Counted from the stretch's first letter, positions 44,293 to 52,968 are shown. The stretch is DNA of 64,000 nt from an uncultured Candidatus Binatia bacterium (GCA_958296235.1 OY282457.1:2533338-2597337), one strand, 5' to 3'. Notes: generated by a model not told the origin, from the letters alone. Numbers and translations: made by a program.

Positions 44293-44519
44293 TCTCACCT
44301 CCCCAACCCTCTTTTGCTGACCGAGCTGGGTCCGAACCATCTCAAATAAACCATTGCGGATAGGAGCATGGATAGAGGAAGGACCTGCGGAGTGCAAGCC
44401 CGAAAAGAATGGCCGCTCCTTCGTGGCATTGGCACGTCTCCTGGGACTGTGGTATCTAGGCGGCACGTTATTAAGCATAAGCAAAGACCTGTTTGGACTT
44501 TTTGAGGAGGCTGCCGCAC

Positions 44520-45491
44520 ATGGAAATTCTGGCAGAGGGGCAGGGCGCATACCTTCCCCCTGATCCCGATGGATTCCGCGCCTGGGTGAGAGAGAACAAG
44601 CCGCGGACGCTCGTGCCTAAAATGCTGAACGAGCGCGAGGCAATCGAAAAGTTTGTGTCTGATGGAGACTATGTGGCGTATGACTGCAACTACTTCCAGC
44701 GCGGCCCGAGTTCGCTGATCCGCGAGATTATTCGCCAACAGAAAAAGGACCTGTGGATCTGTGGGAAATTCACCTATGTCGCGCTCGCGCTGCTGGTCGA
44801 AGGCGGCTGTGCCACCAGGGCGGATATTGGGTTTGTTGGTTTTGGCCCGTGGTTGTCCAAAGCCGTCGCCGCCGGTCGCCTCCAGACCTACGAGTACTCA
44901 AATGTGGTGATGACGTATCGTCTCCAGGCCGGCGCGCAAGGCTTGCCGTTTATTGGCGTGCGCTCGTTTGGCGGGACCGAGGGCTTTCTCCGGTCCGGGG
45001 CCAAGCTGGTCACAGACCCGTTTTCGGGCAAGCCGGTTGTTCTGCTGCCAGCGCTGAACCCGGATGTTTCGATCATCCATGTGCATCAGGCGGACGTGTA
45101 TGGCAATGCCCGTGTCTTTGGCACTGGGATCTCGCATGTTGATTGTGCCCTGGCGTCCAAAAAGGTCATTGTGTCCGCCGAAGAAATCATAGAAACGGAC
45201 GAATTTCGACGCGACCCGGCCCGAACATCCATCCCCCACTTTACGGTTGATGCCGTCGTTCATGCGCCTTTTGGCGCCTATCCGGGGACGGTCCAAGGAC
45301 GCTATGCCTCAGATGTCCAGCACGTTGTCGAGTGTTTCGGCGGGACCATGCGCGGCGACCTGCAACCCTATCTTGAAAAATGGGTGTATAGTGTCGATTC
45401 GCACGAGGAAATGCTGGAAAAGCGCGTAGGGTGGAAAAAACTCCAGGAATTACAACGACGCGAAACCATTCGGGAGGGATACTCGATATGA
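44520..45491 (+). CDS. CoA-transferase subunit A (glutaconate CoA-transferase-like)
   Basis: This 323-residue family I CoA-transferase alpha subunit reads AIEKFVSDGDYVAYDCNYFQRGPSSLIREII (in part, residues 40-72), then LPFIGVRSFGGTEGFLRSGAK and NPDVSIIHVHQADVYGNARVFG, all family-typical. The start at 44520 is set by GAGGAGGCTGCCGCAC. Its TGA overlaps the subunit B ATG (ATGA). Together they would activate a dicarboxylic or keto acid as its CoA ester; cholesterol-catabolic IpdAB-type enzymes are a related group and possible. Confidence 0.9.
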   Translation: MEILAEGQGAYLPPDPDGFRAWVRENKPRTLVPKMLNEREAIEKFVSDGDYVAYDCNYFQRGPSSLIREIIRQQKKDLWICGKFTYVALALLVEGGCATRADIGFVGFGPWLSKAVAAGRLQTYEYSNVVMTYRLQAGAQGLPFIGVRSFGGTEGFLRSGAKLVTDPFSGKPVVLLPALNPDVSIIHVHQADVYGNARVFGTGISHVDCALASKKVIVSAEEIIETDEFRRDPARTSIPHFTVDAVVHAPFGAYPGTVQGRYASDVQHVVECFGGTMRGDLQPYLEKWVYSVDSHEEMLEKRVGWKKLQELQRRETIREGYSI

Positions 45492-46339
45492 CACCGGCCA
45501 CACATTTTGCAGAACGAGAGCATCTGATCTGTGCCGTCTCGCGGGTCATTGAGGAAGAAAAAAGCTATTGGGTGGGTGGCGGCGGAGAACCTTTATACAG
45601 CATTTTACTGGCGCAGCGGCTGTACGCCTCAGGCGTCCAATACATGACCGAGGATGGCGTGATTGCCCCGCAATCCATGATGCCCTGGGACCCCCTGATG
45701 ACCATGGTGGCCTCACGCGCCGGCTATCGCGCGCTCCAGTGGGGGACGATGAATACGGCGGGCAATTTTGCCCAACTTGGCTATGTCGATGTTGGTATCC
45801 TCAACACCCTCCAGGTCGATCGCTACGGGAATATCAATTCAACCGTATTGGGAGAATACGAAGGGGGCCAGGGCCGGCGTTTTGGCGGGCCGGGTGGCGC
45901 CGATACTATTGCTGCCCAATGCTGGCGCACAATTCTGATGACCGACCAACAAAAGCGGAAGTTCCCCGAACGGGTGGACTTTGTTTCATCACCGGGCTTT
46001 CTCGACGGACCAGGCGCGCGCGAGGCAAATGGCCTGCCTCCGGGCACCGGTCCCTGGCGCGTGTTCACCCCCTGGGCGATGTTTGGCTATGAAGAACAGT
46101 CGTGTGAGCTGATGCTTATGGCGATTTCACCGTTTGTCACGGTTGATATGGTCCTGGCCGAGATGTCCTTTGAGCCGAAAATAGCCCCGACCATTGAAAC
46201 GCTTGATCCACCCATGGAAGAAGAGTTGGAGATCATCCGCACCCAGCTTGATACGGATGGGCAAACAACGGGCCGCGGGCAGTGGGTCGAAAAACGGGAC
46301 GGCAAATACGTCTTTGCCGAAACGCAGGGCCGCGAGTAA
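45488..46339 (+). CDS. CoA-transferase subunit B
   Basis: This 283-residue beta subunit is coupled to subunit A by the ATGA overlap. Key stretches are YWVGGGGEPLYSILLAQRL, YMTEDGVIAPQ (Glu at about residue 55 sits where the catalytic Glu is expected), FAQLGYVDVGILNTLQVDRYG and GGPGGADTIAAQ. The GGPGGA element and the VDFVSSPGFLDG stretch recall IpdB-type subunits. No other steroid-pathway genes are visible in the window. Confidence 0.9.
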   Translation: MTPATHFAEREHLICAVSRVIEEEKSYWVGGGGEPLYSILLAQRLYASGVQYMTEDGVIAPQSMMPWDPLMTMVASRAGYRALQWGTMNTAGNFAQLGYVDVGILNTLQVDRYGNINSTVLGEYEGGQGRRFGGPGGADTIAAQCWRTILMTDQQKRKFPERVDFVSSPGFLDGPGAREANGLPPGTGPWRVFTPWAMFGYEEQSCELMLMAISPFVTVDMVLAEMSFEPKIAPTIETLDPPMEEELEIIRTQLDTDGQTTGRGQWVEKRDGKYVFAETQGRE

Positions 46340-46395
46340 GGGGTCCCAAAGTCTGTGAGTCTATCTTTTGCTGGTGGGCACGGGGCGGGGACATA

Positions 46396-46881
46396 TTACT
46401 CCTCGCCGCTCCTCACACGATCAATATTCTGCCCTGTTTCTTCCGCCCATTGCCGAGTGATTTTCTCCAGCCGGGCTGCATTTGTAGTCGTCAGACCATA
46501 GATAAAGCGTCCCACCTTCGTCTGCCGCCAGATGGGCAGCCTTTTCTGCTCAGGCATTGACTCAAAGGGGAAAAAGGTCTCACGATACAGGGCGGCTGCG
46601 ATTTTACGGGTTTGTTTTTTGTCAATATTGCCCCAGCACCAACGGAAAAACTCCTGGAGTTGAAAGACGACGAGGGTGAAGAAAAAGGTTTCCAGCCACT
46701 CCTTGGACGACATCTTTTCTGGTTGCCTCCGGTCCGGCTCACTCTTCTTTGCCTCCTTTTTTGTGGCTTCTGTTTTTTTCCTTGTGACCGATTTTTTCAC
46801 GGTCCGCGTTGTCTGTGCCCGTGTCCTCTTTTTTTTCAGTTGGGCTGCTGTTTTCTGCTCTTTTTGCGCCTTCCTCGCCAT
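46396..46881 (-). CDS. hypothetical basic protein
   Basis: This 161-residue protein has a very Lys/Arg/Thr-rich first 50 residues (KKKRTRAQTTRTVKKSVTRK), like a nucleic-acid-binding tail. A compact C-terminal domain follows, with WLETFFFTLVVFQLQEFFRWC and FIYGLTTTNAARLEKITRQW. No family was recognised. A role in binding DNA or RNA is possible from charge alone. Confidence 0.6.
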   Translation of the reverse strand: MARKAQKEQKTAAQLKKKRTRAQTTRTVKKSVTRKKTEATKKEAKKSEPDRRQPEKMSSKEWLETFFFTLVVFQLQEFFRWCWGNIDKKQTRKIAAALYRETFFPFESMPEQKRLPIWRQTKVGRFIYGLTTTNAARLEKITRQWAEETGQNIDRVRSGEE

Positions 46882-47003
46882 CGCTGTATCATACCAAGAC
46901 TTCCTCTTGCGTCCATCGCTTCCTGAAAGGGGCTGTTAATTTTTCTCTACAGCATATTTTTCATATGATCTGTTTTGGACGAAAGTCCTTTTACAACAGT
47001 GAC

Positions 47004-47399
47004 TTAAAAAGTACACAACGAAGCTCTGGGGCGCGTTTTCCCCCGATGCGTCCAATCTTCCGGTCGCCCGGTTTCCGCAAAAATCTCCTCAACCGAGAAT
47101 GGTTTTCCCCCAGTGAACTCTCTGAAATCCTCCTGTTTCTTGTCATACAGATATGTAAAGTCCATGAGGTATGGCTTCGAAGCTGTCGGCGCGACTTCTC
47201 GGTCCAGGAAAAACTCCTCCCGAACGGCGTGATCCGTGTGAAGTACGCCCTCATAGCGGGTCCAGTCCTTGCCTTCCAGGACTGTCGGAACCTGAGATAA
47301 GGGGCAAACAACATCGGCGGCCGTCTGGACCGACCGTACGCACCCGAAGAATGCGTCCAGCAGGTCCACTGGTTCTTGATCGGAGCCTGTAATCGACAT
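47004..47399 (-). CDS. hypothetical protein downstream of the HigBA-ImmA module
   Basis: This 131-residue acidic protein (DLLDAFFGCVRSVQTAADVV, YLMDFTYLYDKKQEDFREF) begins 13 bp after the stop of the HigA-ImmA fusion on the same strand. AAGG lies about 11 bases before its ATG. It is not a known toxin or antitoxin family I recognise, but the spacing makes it a plausible third member of the operon. Confidence 0.6.
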   Translation of the reverse strand: MSITGSDQEPVDLLDAFFGCVRSVQTAADVVCPLSQVPTVLEGKDWTRYEGVLHTDHAVREEFFLDREVAPTASKPYLMDFTYLYDKKQEDFREFTGGKPFSVEEIFAETGRPEDWTHRGKTRPRASLCTF

Positions 47400-47412
47400 G
47401 TTTACCCCAACC

Positions 47413-48639
47413 TTACGTCATGCTGCCCAACTGCCGTCGGACCTCGCCGGTGCCCACAAACTGCGACAGTAGCCGATAGTTCTGGCGCTCATGTCGAATC
47501 TTGCCGGCTATGATCGCCGGATGGACCTGTAGCGCATGGGCCAGATTCATGACCGCTATAGGCGTCGGGCGTTCCCGCACCGCGCTCGCTTCCCAATCCG
47601 CCTGAGGGACAAGTGCCTCGATCGCCCATTCGTCGGCCTGTGCCTCCCTCGGGTCTTCCCGCCTGCCTTCCACTCCGCGGAGCGTCTGGTCATCGATAAA
47701 GGCATTACCCTGGTTATTGTCCAGGTGGCGACCCACGTGTGCCAGTTCGTGCAACAGGCAGAACCAGAAATTGTCGATCCGGTCGTAGCGTAGGGTCAAC
47801 CCGACCACTGGCCGCCCATCGTTGAGTCGGAGTGCTGCTCCGTCGAGACAGGTCCTCGGCAAATGCGGCACGGTCACCAGTGCGATTCCGTGTTTTGCCA
47901 GCACCTCCCTGGCCAGTCGCGGACCGTCTTCGAACCAGCTCAACTGTGCAACCTCCCTGAGGAAGTGCTGCGTTACGGTGCCAGATACGTACTCTGTCTG
48001 CGGTGGATTCTTGTTTCCCGTTGCCAGCACCTGCCAGCACCATGCTTGGAGGGCGTAGGCGTCCACCTTGGCGTTTGTACGCAGATGGTCGTTCTTCCGG
48101 TAGAGGGCGGCATAGGCGATGTCCGGCCCTCCCGCCCGGTTAATCAATCCGCGTATAATCGTTTCGGCGCGTTTCACCAGGTTGGGACCATGTCGAATCC
48201 AGCCCAGCTTCGCCATGTCTTTGACCGGAAACCGACTCCAATTGAGATCAGCCAGTGGGTCGCTCAGGTCTACATCCGGTTCGCGCAGCAATACATCCGC
48301 CGGAATGCCAAGATGTTTATGAAGCGCCCGCGCCATCGACATGGTGATGGCACGCTTGCCGGAGAGCACCTCGGACACCTTCGCTCGGCTCCCGATGAAA
48401 GGGATCAGGTCACGCGGCCGCAAATTGCCCTGCTCCATGCGGAACTCGATTGCAGCGAGCGGACTTGGACAACCCATCGGCTCGTGCCTGCTCTCATAGA
48501 GTTCAACCAGATCAACGAGAATGTCGAGCTCATCGAACTCCGGGCTGCCGGGCGCTGCATCCATTAACGCGTCGACCCGAGCCAGCGCGTCCTCATAATC
48601 CTGCTCGGTCCGGACCGGCTTGATCTTTCCAGTGGCCAT
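47413..48639 (-). CDS. HigA antitoxin fused to ImmA/IrrE metallopeptidase
   Basis: This 408-residue protein joins two domains. The N-terminal part (residues 8-120) is a HigA-type HTH antitoxin (IEFRMEQGNLRPRDLIPFIG, then KVSEVLSGKRAITMSMARALHKHL). The C-terminal part is an ImmA/IrrE peptidase with zinc motif LLHELAHVGRH (His297, Glu298, His301) and REAQADEWAIEALV for the third ligand. The ATG follows TAAG of the toxin gene, with GGAGGTGTAAG as RBS overlapping the toxin end. The fusion suggests the antitoxin may be self-cleaving or cleave a partner, which is inference. Confidence 0.92.
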   Translation of the reverse strand: MATGKIKPVRTEQDYEDALARVDALMDAAPGSPEFDELDILVDLVELYESRHEPMGCPSPLAAIEFRMEQGNLRPRDLIPFIGSRAKVSEVLSGKRAITMSMARALHKHLGIPADVLLREPDVDLSDPLADLNWSRFPVKDMAKLGWIRHGPNLVKRAETIIRGLINRAGGPDIAYAALYRKNDHLRTNAKVDAYALQAWCWQVLATGNKNPPQTEYVSGTVTQHFLREVAQLSWFEDGPRLAREVLAKHGIALVTVPHLPRTCLDGAALRLNDGRPVVGLTLRYDRIDNFWFCLLHELAHVGRHLDNNQGNAFIDDQTLRGVEGRREDPREAQADEWAIEALVPQADWEASAVRERPTPIAVMNLAHALQVHPAIIAGKIRHERQNYRLLSQFVGTGEVRRQLGSMT

Positions 48640-48640
48640 C

Positions 48641-48934
48641 TTACACCTCCAGAACATTCACGCGGTCATATTCGGCATGTGTTCCCACAAAGCGGACATA
48701 GACAATGCGTCCCGGATAGTTGATTTTCGCCACGAGTCGATAATGGTTACCCTTGATGTTGAAGACTACCCGGCTGTCACCGAGAATGCGGGCATTCGGA
48801 TATTTCTCCTTTATCTGTACCGGCGTCTCCCACTCCTCCTTCACGACCTCCCTATACCAGGCAAGCAGCGGCTCCTCGGCGTCCGCATGCCGCTCCCAAC
48901 ACTCCCGCAGCCTCTTCTTGCTGATGATCCGCAT
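48641..48934 (-). CDS. HigB-type toxin (mRNA interferase)
   Basis: This 97-residue toxin of the HigB family cuts mRNA on the ribosome. VFNIKGNHYRLVAKINYPGR and VYVRFVGTHAEYDRV are the hallmark strands, with His and Arg/Lys residues of the RelE-like fold. It precedes its antitoxin, as is usual for higBA. A strong promoter places the start of transcription at or next to the ATG, so the mRNA may be leaderless. Confidence 0.93.
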   Translation of the reverse strand: MRIISKKRLRECWERHADAEEPLLAWYREVVKEEWETPVQIKEKYPNARILGDSRVVFNIKGNHYRLVAKINYPGRIVYVRFVGTHAEYDRVNVLEV

Positions 48935-48939
48935 AGCGA

Positions 48940-48968
48940 ATTATAAATTGTTCCCAAAATAATATCAA
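48940..48968 (-). promoter_or_regulatory. higB-proximal promoter
   Basis: On the minus strand, TTGATA (48963-48968), a 17-bp spacer and a perfect TATAAT (48940-48945) lie directly before the ATG at 48934. The expected start site falls at the ATG. Confidence 0.65.
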
Positions 48969-48974
48969 GTAGAG

Positions 48975-49011
48975 TAGTCCCTAAATTATATAGTCCCTAA
49001 ACTCTTGACAA
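48975..49011 (-). promoter_or_regulatory. tandem operator sites and second promoter for higBA
   Basis: TAGTCCCTAAA occurs at 48975-48985 and 48991-49001 (16 bp apart). It overlaps a second promoter (TTGTCA at 49006-49011, TATAAT at 48985-48990, short 15-bp spacer). The repeats are likely HigA binding sites for autoregulation. Confidence 0.6.
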
Positions 49012-49208
49012 CCTCGGACCAAGAGACAACCGTAACCACATATTTCTTGGTATCCCGACGGCCTCCCTTGAGACGTGTGGCCCGAGACCCGCCGGAATGT
49101 GTACTAAAATTAATGTCCTAATCGAGTTTATACGAAAGTGCGGTGATGGAAGGTCTGGGGGTGATGGTAGGTGGCGAGAAAACCCCCGAGAAACGGCTGG
49201 CTTCTTCC

Positions 49209-50264
49209 CTATCCGGGCGAAGCAGCGGGAGTCTGGGGGCCAGGGGCCGGCAGACCGCACGCTTCGGCGATGAGTTCATAGGAGCGCACGCGCTTGGAAA
49301 AATCATAACAAATCGTAACAACGCCGAGGTCGGTGGTCTGAAAGACCTCGGCCAGGTGTTCGAGTTGCTCTTTCACATGCTGTGGGTCTCCGTCAACATT
49401 GGAGCGGCGGTATTGCTCCAGATAGGCCAGCTCGTCAGCGCTATACGGGTAGGCGCGCGCTTCCTCAGGCGTGGGGACCCCACGCCGACGCCCACGGATA
49501 ATGTTCAGCCGCACCAGATTTCTGCTTGCCGACAGATAGTGCGCCTCTTCTTCGGTCTCCGCGCATAAAGCCTGAACAGTCACGTTGACTTTGGGCTCGG
49601 CCAGAGAGTCCGATGGACGAAAGTGGCGTCGGTAGCTCTCAACAATAGCCGGACCATGCTGGACGCCCATACCGAAGAAATAGGCATAGCTGAACGGCAG
49701 ACCCCGCTCCGCCGCAACGAGGGCCGAGTCAATGCCCGAGCCGAGCAACCACACCTCCGGCGTGGTGCCCGCGGTGGGGCCGGCATGCACATCGGCAAAA
49801 CGATGATCCGGGGGGAGATTATCCGCCAGGTAGGCGCACAGGTCATCGACCTGCTCCGGGTAATACCGAATATCGCGGGGTTGGCCGGGATAGGAGAGCG
49901 CAACCGCGGTTCGCTGATCGCTCCCTGGCGCGCGGCCAAGACCGAGGTCTATGCGGCCAGGATAAAAGGATTCAAGGACGCGGAATATCTCGGCAACTTT
50001 GAGAGCGCTGTAATGGGACAGCATCACGCCCCCGCTCCCGACTCGAATATGTTGCGTACGGGCGGCAATTTGGCCAATCACGATTTCCGGGCTGGTCCCG
50101 GCGAAACCGGGCAGATTGTGATGCTCGGCCACCCAGAAGCGTTCATAGCCGAATTTTTCCACCGCCTCGGCAAGGGCGACCGTCTCCCGCAACGCTTGGG
50201 CGGCTGTTCCCCCTTGTCTGACAGGAGACTGATCTGCCACACTCAAATGCAGTTGTTGGGCCAT
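49209..50264 (-). CDS. LLM class flavin-dependent oxidoreductase (MsnO8-like)
   Basis: This 351-residue luciferase-like protein belongs to the MsnO8 branch. LSVADQSPVRQGGTAAQALRE, FWVAEHHNLPGFAGTSPEI, VGSGGVMLSHYSALKVAE and FYPGRIDLGLGRAPGSD are typical. It is predicted to act as an FMN-dependent oxidoreductase. A terminator hairpin ends only five bases before its ATG, with no RBS in between, so its expression may be attenuated from upstream. Confidence 0.92.
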   Translation of the reverse strand: MAQQLHLSVADQSPVRQGGTAAQALRETVALAEAVEKFGYERFWVAEHHNLPGFAGTSPEIVIGQIAARTQHIRVGSGGVMLSHYSALKVAEIFRVLESFYPGRIDLGLGRAPGSDQRTAVALSYPGQPRDIRYYPEQVDDLCAYLADNLPPDHRFADVHAGPTAGTTPEVWLLGSGIDSALVAAERGLPFSYAYFFGMGVQHGPAIVESYRRHFRPSDSLAEPKVNVTVQALCAETEEEAHYLSASRNLVRLNIIRGRRRGVPTPEEARAYPYSADELAYLEQYRRSNVDGDPQHVKEQLEHLAEVFQTTDLGVVTICYDFSKRVRSYELIAEACGLPAPGPQTPAASPG

Positions 50265-50269
50265 AGCTT

Positions 50270-50298
50270 AAAAAAAGGGCAGCCTCATAGGACTGCCC
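50270..50298 (-). terminator. intrinsic terminator between the hydrolase and LLM genes
   Basis: Read on the minus strand, GGGCAGTCC and GGCTGCCC form a hairpin followed by seven T residues (50270-50276). It lies after the alpha/beta hydrolase stop and abuts the LLM oxidoreductase start. Confidence 0.85.
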
Positions 50299-50325
50299 TC
50301 TGCTGCCTTGTCTGCGAGGCAGATT

Positions 50326-51210
50326 TTATGCCGTCTGTTCCTTAAAGAACGCCCCAATCTCTTCGATAGCCTGCTGGCCTTCGGGAAGAATCGGCGCAAA
50401 CAAATGCCACACATGCGGCATTTCATCCCAGACTTTTAATGTCACATCGACATCGGCTTTCCGGGCTCGTTCTGTGATTCTTGTGGCGTCGTCCAACAAG
50501 GTCTCCGCGTCCCCGACCTGGATCAGCAATGGTGGTAGACCCGCAAGATTGGCATGCAGCGGAGCGGCCAGCGGATTTTTCGGGTCCGCGCCGCCCAGAT
50601 ATATCTTGGCCATACCGAGCAGGCCTTCTTTCTGGACAACCGGGTCGACCGCCGCCCGCGTGGTCATCGACTCTCCTGTGCCTTCCATATCAACCCAGGG
50701 TGAAATACCAATGCCGGCCGCAGGCACAGGCTCCCCCGCGTCACGAATAGCGATGAGGGCGGCAAAAGCGAGGCCTCCACCAGCCGAGTCTCCCGCAATA
50801 GCAATGTTTGAGGCCTGAATCCCCTGTCCGAGCAGCCAACGGTAGGCTGCCACCGCATCATCGACCGGGGCGGGGAAGGGATGCTCGGGAGCCAGACGAT
50901 AGTTGAGGGAGAGCACGCGGGCGCCCGCTGTCTGCGAGAGACGACCGGTCATATCACGGTGGGACCCGGCGGAGCCCATCACATAGCCGCCACCATGAAC
51001 GTACAAGATGACCTTATCCTGGTCAGCGCCATCGGCAACGCTCCATTCGGCAGACACTCCGCCGGCGTCAACCGGGGTACACGTTACGCCAGCCGGGGCT
51101 TGCGCTTCTATCATGATCGCGCGCATGGCGTTGATATCCTTTGCCTCGGCCATCTTCGCCCCCATCTCTTTGAACATATCGAGGGTCTGTTGTAGTTGCG
51201 GACTTGCCAT
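50326..51210 (-). CDS. alpha/beta hydrolase, hormone-sensitive lipase family
   Basis: This 294-residue esterase/lipase has the oxyanion motif VHGGGYVMGSAG (residues 70-81) and the nucleophile motif GDSAGGG (about 140-146). The acidic residue lies in GDAETL and the catalytic His in MPHVWHLF near the C-terminus. It hydrolyses a short-chain ester. The ATG at 51210 follows AAGGAGGTTCTCT, an ideal RBS. Confidence 0.93.
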   Translation of the reverse strand: MASPQLQQTLDMFKEMGAKMAEAKDINAMRAIMIEAQAPAGVTCTPVDAGGVSAEWSVADGADQDKVILYVHGGGYVMGSAGSHRDMTGRLSQTAGARVLSLNYRLAPEHPFPAPVDDAVAAYRWLLGQGIQASNIAIAGDSAGGGLAFAALIAIRDAGEPVPAAGIGISPWVDMEGTGESMTTRAAVDPVVQKEGLLGMAKIYLGGADPKNPLAAPLHANLAGLPPLLIQVGDAETLLDDATRITERARKADVDVTLKVWDEMPHVWHLFAPILPEGQQAIEEIGAFFKEQTA

Positions 51211-51303
51211 AGAGAACCTCCTTCTTCTTACGGATCACTCGTTATGGATCACTCGTAGAGACGTATAACCGGTATAACCCCGGCTGGGCATTGTCAACGT
51301 ACA

Positions 51304-51441
51304 GAGAGGGAGAGGGGGAGATAGAGAAGGGAGATAGAGAAGGGAGATAGAGAAAAGAGAGCGAGGACCGCACGCTATATCTGCTGTTGTCCCATTTCCA
51401 CTATCTCTTATCTCTGTCTCTATCTCTCCCTCTCTATCTCC
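51304..51441. repeat. purine-rich tract and complementary pyrimidine-rich tract
   Basis: The left half (51304-51362) holds about three copies of a GAGATAGAGAAGG-type unit on the + strand. The right half (51402-51441) is CT-rich (CTATCTCTTATCTCTGTCTC) and could pair with it as a long imperfect hairpin or form triplex. It fills the gap between 51210 and 51447. Confidence 0.7.
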
Positions 51442-51446
51442 ACACT

Positions 51447-51716
51447 CTAGGCGACCCAGCCGTACTGAAAGGTGTGGATTGTGCCGGGCGGATACCACCA
51501 CTGGCCGGTCTGACATAAGGGACATGTCTTTGGCGTGGACCCCCGCTTATATTCCGGGACCCCAGCCATGGCCTGCACTGCGCCTTCAAAGGTCCCGTCT
51601 CGGGTGACCTTCTTCGTCAGCAGGTAGAGTCCTATGCCACAATCCGGGCACGACAGAATCGTTCCTGCATTCAAAAATGGGAGCGCGGTAATCTGATCCG
51701 GGAAGGGCTGCGGCAT
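51447..51716 (-). CDS. small zinc-ribbon protein
   Basis: This 89-residue protein has two CxxC pairs, CPDC near residue 23 and CPLC near residue 67, fitting a single zinc ribbon. The C-terminus is WYPPGTIHTFQYGWVA. The start at 51716 follows GGAGGGGACC; the longer frame lacks support. It lies just after the next gene upstream (51733 stop), so they are probably co-transcribed. Function unknown. Confidence 0.7.
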   Translation of the reverse strand: MPQPFPDQITALPFLNAGTILSCPDCGIGLYLLTKKVTRDGTFEGAVQAMAGVPEYKRGSTPKTCPLCQTGQWWYPPGTIHTFQYGWVA

Positions 51717-51732
51717 GGTCCCCTCCAAATAC

Positions 51733-52968
51733 TCAGACCCGCCGTTGGCGCTGGGCCTGCTGCGCCTGGGCCGCAAACTCGGACGGCTTCATAATGAGCG
51801 AGCCTTTAGATTCTTCCTGTTGGTGTTGCTTTTCTTCCGTGTAGTGCAGGCCGATGCTCTGCTGGACCAATCCCTCACAAAAGGGAATGCCACTGCCGCT
51901 CGCCCCCTCTTTTTGGAGCGCCAGAGACACGGCCAGGGCGCGTTGGGCTGACTCCAAACGTCCGGTTGCCGCAAAATACAGCGCCATTTCTTCCAGGCGC
52001 CGCGCGTAGACCTGGCCGCTCTCTCCTGAGAACACTTCGGCCACCGCTTGTTTGATGACATCGTTCACCCGGTCTTTTTGCTGGTGCTGATTCAGCACCA
52101 GGGGGCTCTCCTGCGCACTGCTGATCTTTTCGACATAGGGCTTGGCCTGTTCCGCGTCGAATACCCAGCGCTGCATTTCCGGTTCTTCGGCGAGCTGGAT
52201 GGACGTTACAAGTAAATTTTCGTCAGCAGCTATTGCATGACGATCTACACTGTCCGGCAGCGGAACTGTTTGGGTCAACACGTTTGCTCTTTCTGCAGGT
52301 GCGGTGAACACAAAGGACCGAGCCGCGGGGTAGGATTCCACCTCTTTTTTGTCCTGTGCCCTGGCACGTTCATAGCCTTCCTGCATCAGGAAATCGCAAT
52401 ACTGCCACGGCGCTTCAATCATCGTCACGCCGCGATTATCGCTCAAGTCCTGAAGCGCCTGCCGCAGCGTTTTACGCGATATTTCCGTGCCCTCAATATA
52501 GCGCATCCCTTCGGACTCGTTGATCAACGTAGACAAAAAATGCAGCCCGCCGCCAAGGCGTGATTTCACTATCCAAACGAGGCGATCGCCGCGGCCATCC
52601 ATTGCGGACAGATAGCCCTCCGGTTCAATCGGGGTGAGAATGGACTTGCCCGCTCCCTTTTGTGGCCGGTCGGCCTGTATCCCTTTTTGTGACAGGCGAT
52701 AGAGGGCGCGGCTAATCTCTTTATGCAAACGCTTGTCAGTCGCCTGCTCGATCCAACTCACCAGGAATTGGGCCGACTCTGCTGTCTGGACAGCGCCCAG
52801 GAAGGCGGCCAAGGCTAAGTCGGCGTCAGCATTCTGTCCTATGCGCTCATGCAGGCTGGCAATATCCAGGCTGCTGGCCTGTCCGGCAGGAGGCTGAATG
52901 CCCCATTCTTCCAGCACTTTTTTGCCTTGTGCCAGGCGAGGGTCGCGCTTCGCACTTTTTTTTGCCAT
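51733..52968 (-). CDS. hypothetical protein, helical-repeat type
   Basis: This 411-residue soluble protein has a mostly helical composition. I do not recognise a family. Parts such as DADLALAAFLGAVQTAESAQFLVSW and EEMALYFAATGRLESAQRALAVSLALQK (each in part) look like HEAT/TPR-type helices. The C-terminus is Gln-rich (QQQ and QAQQAQRQRRV). It is divergent from the TPR gene at 53098. Confidence 0.7.
   Translation of the reverse strand: MAKKSAKRDPRLAQGKKVLEEWGIQPPAGQASSLDIASLHERIGQNADADLALAAFLGAVQTAESAQFLVSWIEQATDKRLHKEISRALYRLSQKGIQADRPQKGAGKSILTPIEPEGYLSAMDGRGDRLVWIVKSRLGGGLHFLSTLINESEGMRYIEGTEISRKTLRQALQDLSDNRGVTMIEAPWQYCDFLMQEGYERARAQDKKEVESYPAARSFVFTAPAERANVLTQTVPLPDSVDRHAIAADENLLVTSIQLAEEPEMQRWVFDAEQAKPYVEKISSAQESPLVLNQHQQKDRVNDVIKQAVAEVFSGESGQVYARRLEEMALYFAATGRLESAQRALAVSLALQKEGASGSGIPFCEGLVQQSIGLHYTEEKQHQQEESKGSLIMKPSEFAAQAQQAQRQRRV

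Noticed and set aside
44520..46339. Steroid-ring CoA hydrolase IpdAB
   Set aside because: The match is suggestive, but no other steroid catabolic genes are present, so only the general CoA-transferase family is claimed.
51304..51441. CRISPR array
   Set aside because: The repeats are short, low-complexity and lack spacer-like unique sequence or cas genes.
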